Assembly: GCA_004299465.1 (NCBI GenBank)
Contig: SCST01000393.1
Location: forward strand, 1 to 11,590
Direction: 5' to 3'
Source: Methylovulum sp.
GTDB taxonomy: Bacteria > Pseudomonadota > Gammaproteobacteria > Methylococcales > Methylomonadaceae
Length of the DNA stretch: 11,590 nucleotides
How positions within the stretch are numbered: the stretch's first letter is position 1; every line of letters begins with the position of its first letter. Under the pieces are notes generated by a model. It worked only from the letters and a program-made list of their open reading frames with translations. It searched no databases and was not told the DNA's origin. Shown one piece after another: positions 7,041 to 11,590 of this stretch. The position numbers were made by a program, and so were the translations under genes.

Positions 7041-7972
7041 GACACACCTCTTTTAACCGTTCTTACTTTACTCAAATACGGCGCAAAGCCTTCTTTGCTC
7101 GTCCAGTACCTGATCAGGTTGGTCACGCCGGTACTGGTCAGGGTTGCACCGGCTAGGCCATCAACTTGGTATTGCGAACCCGGCTTGCTGTTATCAACGA
7201 CGCCTTTAATCAGGCTTAATGCTGGCTCGCCGATATCGGCTTCGGTAATCAAGCCTTTTTCCAGGGAAGGCTGGTCTGTTTCGGCATAAACCTTCTTGCC
7301 TCTCCATAACGCGCGCCAGTTTGGGTTGACGACTTCGCCACCCAATCCCGGCGTTTCGGACTGGTCATAAAAGTTAATGCTTTGTACGGTCTGTCCGTCA
7401 GGATCCAGGGATAGGAAGCCGTACAAAGTCGACCACAAACCATAACCATTGATAGGCAAAATGATCGATTTAATCGCCCCGCCTTCTTTAACCAAAAAGA
7501 CTTTTGCATATTTGGCTTTGACGCGGATATGTGCAATGTCTTTTTCTTTTGGAATGGCGATGCTTTGCGCCGGGTCTTTTGCAGCTTTACGCTGGTCGTA
7601 ATCGGCGGCATTAATGTTTTCAACATAATCGCCGGTTTCAAGGTCAACGATTTTCGCTTCAATTTTCTCTGCAAAAGCGGCTTCAATATTGCCGCCTTCC
7701 TCAAGCAAACCCGCCACATCGAGGATATTTTGCTTCATATCCATTTCTTTGTTATTGATTTGCAATGGTTTCAATGCGACAGCCGCAAATGAGACCAGCA
7801 CCGCGCAAACCAGGCAAAGCGATACGGCAATTGCAATGGTTTTTTCTAAGCTATCATTACCTAAGGCAAGAATCCTATCCGCGTAGGCTTTAGCTTTTTG
7901 ATAATTTTCGTTTTTTTCAAGGGCGGCACACAGTTTTGCGGTGTGCTGACATTGCTTTTTTTCACTAGGCAT
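7037..7972 (-). CDS. nqrC: Na+-NQR subunit C, FMN-binding, N-terminally extended
   Basis: NqrC carries a covalently bound FMN on a periplasmic domain tethered by one helix (about residues 43-67). Family blocks are IKSIILPINGYGLWSTLYGFLSL (167-189), DQSETPGLGGE (203-213) and DGLAGATLTSTGV (271-283), where T277 is the expected FMN acceptor. The usual Ser at the first position of the SGAT motif is Ala274. At 311 residues it is longer than the Vibrio protein (about 257 as remembered). Aligning NDSLEKTI (39-46) with the Vibrio N-terminus leaves about 35 extra residues, including C8 and C15, that should face the cytoplasm. No ATG, GTG or TTG occurs in frame before the helix, and AGAAGGA precedes the ATG at 7972, so the extension is probably real. 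The start overlaps nqrB by 8 nt. Confidence 0.96.
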   Translation of the reverse strand: MPSEKKQCQHTAKLCAALEKNENYQKAKAYADRILALGNDSLEKTIAIAVSLCLVCAVLVSFAAVALKPLQINNKEMDMKQNILDVAGLLEEGGNIEAAFAEKIEAKIVDLETGDYVENINAADYDQRKAAKDPAQSIAIPKEKDIAHIRVKAKYAKVFLVKEGGAIKSIILPINGYGLWSTLYGFLSLDPDGQTVQSINFYDQSETPGLGGEVVNPNWRALWRGKKVYAETDQPSLEKGLITEADIGEPALSLIKGVVDNSKPGSQYQVDGLAGATLTSTGVTNLIRYWTSKEGFAPYLSKVRTVKRGVS

Positions 7973-9167
7973 GACGTTTCATCCTTCTTCTAATATTGGC
8001 CTGAATGACAAAGTAGTCTATGGTCGGTGCGAACATATTGGAAAATAAAATGGCCAACATGATGCCTTCGGGAAATGCCGGATTGACTACCCTGATCAGT
8101 ACCGTCATAACACCCACCAAGGCGCCGAATATCCAACGACCGGTATTAGTCATAGCCGCACTGACCGGGTCAGTCGCCATGTAGACCATACCGAAAGCAA
8201 AACCGCCGACGGTTAAATGCCAGTACCAGGGGAAAGCGAACATCGGGTTAGTGTCGCTGCCGATAGTGTTAAACAGCAACGACGTCGCAACCATGCCAAA
8301 AAACACGCCGGCCATAATGCGATACGACGCAACACGGGTATACAGCAAGAATGCCGCCCCGATCAAAATAGCCAGGGTTGAAGTTTCGCCGAGACAGCCG
8401 GGTTCAAAACCGAAGAAAGTCTGAATCCAACTGTAATGGGCGGCATGAACCGCATCCAGGCCGCCGTTTGCAGCCAAGCCTAAGGGCGTAGCCGCCGTAT
8501 AACCATCGACGGCAACCCAGACAGAATCCCCTGAAATGGAAGCCGGGTACGCAAAATATAAAAACGCCCGTCCGGTTAATGCCGGGTTCAGGAAGTTTTT
8601 ACCGGTACCGCCGAAGACTTCCTTACCGATCACAATACCAAAGGAAATACCCAAGGCAACCTGCCATAAAGGCATGTCCGGCGGCATGATTAAGGTATAA
8701 AGCATTGATGAAACCAGGAAGCCTTCATTGACCTCGTGTCCGCGCACGGTAGCGAACAATACTTCCCATATACCGCCTATAGCCAAGGTCGTGATATAGA
8801 TAGGCAGGAAATACAATGCCCCATGCACCATATTGGATAATGGATTCATGGGGCTATACCCGAACACCATCATCGGTATGCTGCGCCAGTTATCGGCTTT
8901 ATCAAGCCCCATCGCTTCCATTGCCAGATTCGCCTGGTAGCCTGTGTTATACATGGCCATCAAGACACAGAACAAGGTCGCAATGACGACAAAAGTCATC
9001 GTTCGTTTCAGGTCATTACCGTCACGAACATGCGTGGCGCCGCGTGTTACATCGGAGGGTGTATAAATAAAAGTATCGACCATCTCATAGAGACCGTAAT
9101 ACTTTTCAAATTTGCCGCCTTTTGCAAAATGCGGCTCTATGCTGTCTAAAAAATCTCTGGCCGACAT
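7965..9167 (-). CDS. nqrB: Na+-NQR subunit B, FMN/riboflavin membrane subunit
   Basis: NqrB (400 residues) is the largest membrane subunit. It carries a covalent FMN and a riboflavin, and takes part in quinone reduction and Na+ translocation. Recognisable blocks are YSPMNPLSNMVHGALYFLPIY (104-124), GHEVNEGFLVSSMLYTLIMPPD (143-164), GKEVFGGTGKNFLNPALTGRAFL (181-203), and FAFGMVYMATDPVSAAMTNTGRW (323-345). The FMN-attachment site is D221-G-Y-T-A-A-T227, with T227 the expected acceptor; Ala225 stands where SGAT motifs have Gly. The ATG overlaps the nqrA stop (TAATG), with AAGGAAGG just upstream. The C-terminus is basic (RRRMKRHA). Confidence 0.97.
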   Translation of the reverse strand: MSARDFLDSIEPHFAKGGKFEKYYGLYEMVDTFIYTPSDVTRGATHVRDGNDLKRTMTFVVIATLFCVLMAMYNTGYQANLAMEAMGLDKADNWRSIPMMVFGYSPMNPLSNMVHGALYFLPIYITTLAIGGIWEVLFATVRGHEVNEGFLVSSMLYTLIMPPDMPLWQVALGISFGIVIGKEVFGGTGKNFLNPALTGRAFLYFAYPASISGDSVWVAVDGYTAATPLGLAANGGLDAVHAAHYSWIQTFFGFEPGCLGETSTLAILIGAAFLLYTRVASYRIMAGVFFGMVATSLLFNTIGSDTNPMFAFPWYWHLTVGGFAFGMVYMATDPVSAAMTNTGRWIFGALVGVMTVLIRVVNPAFPEGIMLAILFSNMFAPTIDYFVIQANIRRRMKRHA

Positions 9168-10519
9168 TATCCTTCCTTCTCAATTTTAGTTAAATTCGCT
9201 CTCAGCACAGGACCGAAGTCATGTTTGCCCGGATCTACAAAAGTAAACAAGGAAACATCTTCCTCATCAAGCTCCAGGCAACCCAATAATTGGGCCTGAT
9301 CTGAGTCACCCACCACCAGCGCTTTAAGCAGCGGTGTCGGCAGAATATCCATAGGCATGACCGTTTCGTATATGCCTACCGGAACTATTGCCCGGTTACT
9401 GCCGTTTCTATTGGTTGTTAATGGAAATTTACGGCCCAATTTACGATCGCGGCTGGACAGGTAGACGTCCAACGCAGAATATTTATCCTTGCCGGGAACA
9501 ATCCAGCCGAACAATTCGCGCGCGCGACCTTCCTGCAATACAGAGACTTGGTTGTTGTAAAAACCCAGGTAAGCCGCCCAGTCTGTAGCGTGATGTCCAT
9601 AGAGTACCGAACCTGAAATAACCCGGCTTTCAACATCATCAGCCAATTCGCCTGCCACCAGGTCGTTAGTATTGGCGCCTACGCGAGTACGGACTAATCT
9701 TGGGTTTTTGGCTGTTGGGCCGGCCAGGGAAACGATCCGCTCGACATTCAAGCGACCGCTGGTAAACAATGCGCCAATGGCCATCACGGCTTGGTAATCA
9801 AGATACCAGACAAATTTATCTATATTGACGGGATCGATGAAATGAATATGCGTGCTGGGCAGGCCGGCAGGATGCGGGCCTGAGAATTCGGCAACGCTGA
9901 CTGCGGCGTTACCTGTCGCACACTCAGCACCTGTCGCCTTGCAGACATAGGTTTTACCTTCCGTCAACTTGGAAATAACCGTTAAACCGTTTGCAAAATC
10001 ACTACCCCTGTCTTTAATAATAACCGCAGGATCGGCAGCCAAAGGGCTGGTGTCTATAGCGGTAACAAAAATAGAACTGGGTTTACCCTCTACAGCAGGC
10101 GTTTTTCCATAAGGACGTGTGCGTAAGCTGGCCCACAATCCCGAAGCCAACAGATTCTCTTTAACCTGTTCTGAAGTCAGGTTATTCAACTCGGATTCAT
10201 TATATTGCGTAAATGATTCTTCATCGGAGCCGCCCAGTTCGATAACAACAGATTGCAAGACCCGTTTGGCGCCACGATTGATTGATTTAACGACACCTGC
10301 ACCGGGTGAGGTAAACAGAACGCCTGGATTTTTCTTGTCACTAAAAAGCACTTGGCCAAGCCTGACCCTATCCCCTTCACTAACCATCATCGTAGGTTTC
10401 ATGCCTACATAATCCATTCCCAAAACGGCAACCGATTTAATGGTATTGCCGTTTTCAATAACTTGCTTTGGCTCTCCCGTTATCGGTAGATCCAAACCTT
10501 TTTTAATAGTAAATTGCAT
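9167..10519 (-). CDS. nqrA: Na+-NQR subunit A, quinone-site peripheral subunit
   Basis: NqrA (450 residues) is the soluble cytoplasmic subunit, without a known redox cofactor, that contributes to the quinone site. The N-terminus MQFTIKKGLDLPITGEP is the family hallmark. VAVLGMDYVGMKPTMMVSEGDRVRLGQ and FTSPGAGVV (69-77) follow as the biotinyl-like and Gly-rich blocks. FSGPHPAGLPSTHIHFIDPV and YGHHATDWAAYLG are conserved further on, as is the tail GCLELDEEDVSLFTFVDPGKHDFG. Length is normal. It is the first gene of the operon, preceded by a strong promoter candidate (10616-10644) and about 90 nt of leader. The Shine-Dalgarno is weak: GGAGAG lies too far upstream and TAGG is closer. Confidence 0.97.
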   Translation of the reverse strand: MQFTIKKGLDLPITGEPKQVIENGNTIKSVAVLGMDYVGMKPTMMVSEGDRVRLGQVLFSDKKNPGVLFTSPGAGVVKSINRGAKRVLQSVVIELGGSDEESFTQYNESELNNLTSEQVKENLLASGLWASLRTRPYGKTPAVEGKPSSIFVTAIDTSPLAADPAVIIKDRGSDFANGLTVISKLTEGKTYVCKATGAECATGNAAVSVAEFSGPHPAGLPSTHIHFIDPVNIDKFVWYLDYQAVMAIGALFTSGRLNVERIVSLAGPTAKNPRLVRTRVGANTNDLVAGELADDVESRVISGSVLYGHHATDWAAYLGFYNNQVSVLQEGRARELFGWIVPGKDKYSALDVYLSSRDRKLGRKFPLTTNRNGSNRAIVPVGIYETVMPMDILPTPLLKALVVGDSDQAQLLGCLELDEEDVSLFTFVDPGKHDFGPVLRANLTKIEKEG

Positions 10520-10599
10520 AGTCGAAGCCTACTCTCCCAACAAGTTGCGGCGAAACCATCCCCTTCATTAAAGCCAGCTAAAATCAAGGGGCGCATTAA

Positions 10600-10612
10600 G
10601 ACGTAAAACGTC
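10600..10612 (-). promoter_or_regulatory. Small dyad at predicted nqr transcription start
   Basis: GACGT-TTT-ACGTC on the minus strand is a perfect 5-bp dyad with a 3-nt loop. It spans the predicted +1 of the nqr promoter (near 10609). It could be a 5'-end hairpin that protects the mRNA, or an operator half-site pair. It is short enough to arise by chance. Confidence 0.3.
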
Positions 10613-10615
10613 CGC

Positions 10616-10644
10616 ATTACATCACAAAAATGCCGTTTTCTCAA
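10616..10644 (-). promoter_or_regulatory. Predicted sigma-70 promoter of the nqr operon
   Basis: On the minus strand, TTGAGA (10639-10644) is separated by exactly 17 nt from TGTAAT (10616-10621), which is preceded by TGA, giving an extended -10 (TGATGTAAT). Transcription should begin near 10609, leaving a leader of about 90 nt before nqrA. It overlaps a CGCATTA word that recurs 21 bp away. Confidence 0.6.
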
Positions 10645-10785
10645 CTCTGCAAAAATAGATCCGCAATTCTGCGCATTACCGTTTTAGCGGCAATATTACC
10701 CGACAGACGGCGACTCGATTGAGAAAAACAACTTCTTATTTCAAAAACCCTCATCGACATCCGTAAGCCTAATAGATGATTATTA

Positions 10786-10811
10786 GAATCGCAAAGCCGG
10801 CTTTGCGATTC
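10786..10811. repeat. Perfect 26-bp palindrome
   Basis: GAATCGCAAAGCC followed at once by its exact reverse complement gives 13-bp arms with no spacer. It lies about 140 bp upstream of the nqr -35 and about 70 bp upstream of the chrB -35 region. There is no adjacent T tract and no gene ends here, so a terminator role is unlikely. A DNA-binding site for a dimeric protein is the simplest reading. Confidence 0.9.
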
Positions 10812-10880
10812 CTGCCAGGCATCACAACTATTTTGGCAGCCGATATGGCTAACCTGGACTACAGCCTATGAACCCCATAA

Positions 10881-10920
10881 ATAATGTCATAATAAATACA
10901 ATAATGTTATAATAATTACA
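10881..10920 (+). promoter_or_regulatory. Tandem 20-bp repeat overlapping chrB promoter
   Basis: Two head-to-tail 20-bp units (10881-10900 and 10901-10920) match at 18 of 20 positions; both begin ATAATGT and end TACA. The second unit contains a consensus -10, TATAAT, at 10908-10913, which puts the predicted transcription start at or next to the A of the chrB ATG (10920). The -35 region (around 10885-10890, TGTCAT) is poor and lies in the first unit. The spacing of about two helical turns suits two protein dimers bound side by side, so this is a candidate operator. Confidence 0.6.
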
Positions 10921-11590
10921 TGAACTGGATTATTTTAATCATGTCCTTGCCTGCCGAAAATGCCACGATTCGCATGCGTGTTTGGCGCGCTGTAAAAACT
11001 TCGGGTGCCGCCGTGCTACGCGATGGCGTTTACCTGCTACCTGCACGCAATAACTGCCGTTCGTCATTTGCCGCCATAGCGGCCGATGTGCAATCGGGTG
11101 GCGGCACGACCAGCTTAATGCAGGTTGAATCCCTGGACGGCAGCGATTTTTTCGGTCTCTTTGATCGTCGCGAGACTTATGCCGCACTCTTGATTGAGAT
11201 CGACAATGTCAGTAATGCTCTGGCAATCACTAATAATGCCCAAGAGATACTCAAGCAGCTACGCAAGCTGCGTAAAACCTTTGCTGCAGTTTCCGGAATA
11301 GACTTTTTTCCAGGAGAAGCGCAAAAACAAGCCGATGCCGCCTTGTCAGAATTGGAGCTGAACGCTAAGCGTATGCTGGCGCCCGATGAACCGCAGGCCA
11401 TTGATGCGACCGTACCCCATTTATCCGTTAGCGCCTATCAAGACCGTATCTGGGCAACGCGGCGGCGTCCGTGGGTGGATCGTTTGGCTTCCGCCTGGTT
11501 AATCCGCCGCTTTATCGACCCTAATGCCCGCTTTGCCTGGTTGGCATCATGCGGCGATTGCCCTGCCGATGCGCTAGGTTTCGATTTTGA
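10920..11590 (+). CDS. chrB: Chromate resistance protein ChrB, C-terminus cut
   Basis: The frame is open from ATG at 10920 to the window edge (223 codons seen). The N-terminal part (MNWIILIMSLPAENATIRMR, then VWRAVKTSGAAVLRDGVYLLP, residues 21-41) and the later blocks GIDFFPGEAQKQADAAL (126-142) and WATRRRPWVDRLASAWLIRR (178-197) match ChrB proteins of chromate-efflux operons. ChrB is a chromate-responsive regulator of chrA in characterised systems; the C-terminal part forms the chromate-resistance domain. The region 84-122 is likely helical. Start choice follows the family opening; an ATG at codon 8 would remove the conserved Trp3 segment. There is no Shine-Dalgarno, and the -10 ends only 6 nt before the ATG, so the message is probably leaderless. 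chrA would be expected beyond the right edge but is not visible. Confidence 0.88.
   Translation, partial: MNWIILIMSLPAENATIRMRVWRAVKTSGAAVLRDGVYLLPARNNCRSSFAAIAADVQSGGGTTSLMQVESLDGSDFFGLFDRRETYAALLIEIDNVSNALAITNNAQEILKQLRKLRKTFAAVSGIDFFPGEAQKQADAALSELELNAKRMLAPDEPQAIDATVPHLSVSAYQDRIWATRRRPWVDRLASAWLIRRFIDPNARFAWLASCGDCPADALGFDF

Larger units (their letters stand above)
10520..10919. other. 400-bp divergent intergenic region, nqrA/chrB
   Basis: No credible coding frame or RNA gene is visible. The right-hand end is very AT-rich. The region contains, from left to right: a small leader hairpin (10600-10612), an nqr promoter (10616-10644), three CGCATTA words (10592, 10613 and 10672 as first bases), a 26-bp palindrome (10786-10811), a CTGCCA-N16-TGGCAG dyad (10812-10839), and the chrB promoter with a tandem repeat (10881-10920). 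Confidence 0.6.

Noticed and set aside
10786..10811. The 26-bp palindrome as an intrinsic terminator
   Set aside because: No T tract follows on either strand, and the two flanking genes diverge from this region rather than ending in it.
10939..11401. Open frames on the minus strand opposite chrB
   Set aside because: They are antisense to a clearly conserved coding sequence, have no recognisable domains and have biased composition typical of shadow frames.
1..11590. Mobile elements, CRISPR arrays, defence systems, tRNA or rRNA genes
   Set aside because: No transposase, regularly spaced repeats, nuclease-helicase cassettes or structured RNA signatures were seen; the genes are housekeeping respiration, repair and stress functions.

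Overview
The window looks like ordinary chromosome from a gammaproteobacterium, plausibly a methanotroph or relative of the Methylococcales. That placement is an inference. It rests on a complete six-subunit Na+-translocating NADH:quinone reductase (Nqr) operon with its maturation factor NqrM, a gammaproteobacterial-type exonuclease I, and an ATP-grasp fragment that resembles proteins found in the tetrahydromethanopterin-linked C1 gene clusters of methylotrophs. No rRNA, tRNA, CRISPR array, insertion sequence, phage gene or attachment site is visible. Base composition looks uniform apart from AT-rich promoter stretches.

Layout, left to right. Positions 1-532 (minus) hold the N-terminal part of an ATP-grasp protein that runs off the left edge. 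Positions 533-766 are a hairpin-rich intergenic stretch. Two plus-strand genes follow: a small Cys-containing lipoprotein (767-1156) and a secreted DUF1499 protein (1256-1699). From 3677 down to 1773 the minus strand carries a tandem-CBS protein followed by exonuclease I (sbcB). Between 4368 and 3790 (minus) lie a secreted DUF2845 protein and nqrM. The nqrABCDEF operon occupies 10519 down to 4518 (minus). A 400-bp intergenic region (10520-10919) holds divergent promoters. A chromate-resistance regulator, chrB, runs off the right edge (10920-11590, plus).

How the genes work together. NqrF oxidises NADH through its FAD and 2Fe-2S centres. Electrons pass through the NqrD/NqrE iron-sulfur site and the covalent FMNs of NqrC and NqrB to quinone, and Na+ is pumped outward. 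NqrM helps build the NqrD/E iron centre. The nqr genes are tightly packed (TAATG and ATGA junctions, an 8-nt overlap, and one 13-nt gap) and have one convincing extended -10 promoter. The flavin transferase ApbE, which attaches the FMNs, is not in this window.

The most notable signals are not whole genes. They are: a perfect 25-bp inverted repeat inside the sbcB coding region; a perfect 26-bp palindrome between the nqr and chrB promoters; an apparently leaderless chrB start whose promoter is embedded in a tandem 20-bp repeat; an N-terminally extended, Cys-containing NqrC; and unusual flavin-attachment motifs in NqrC (AGAT) and NqrB (TAAT). I found no clearly new multi-gene system.
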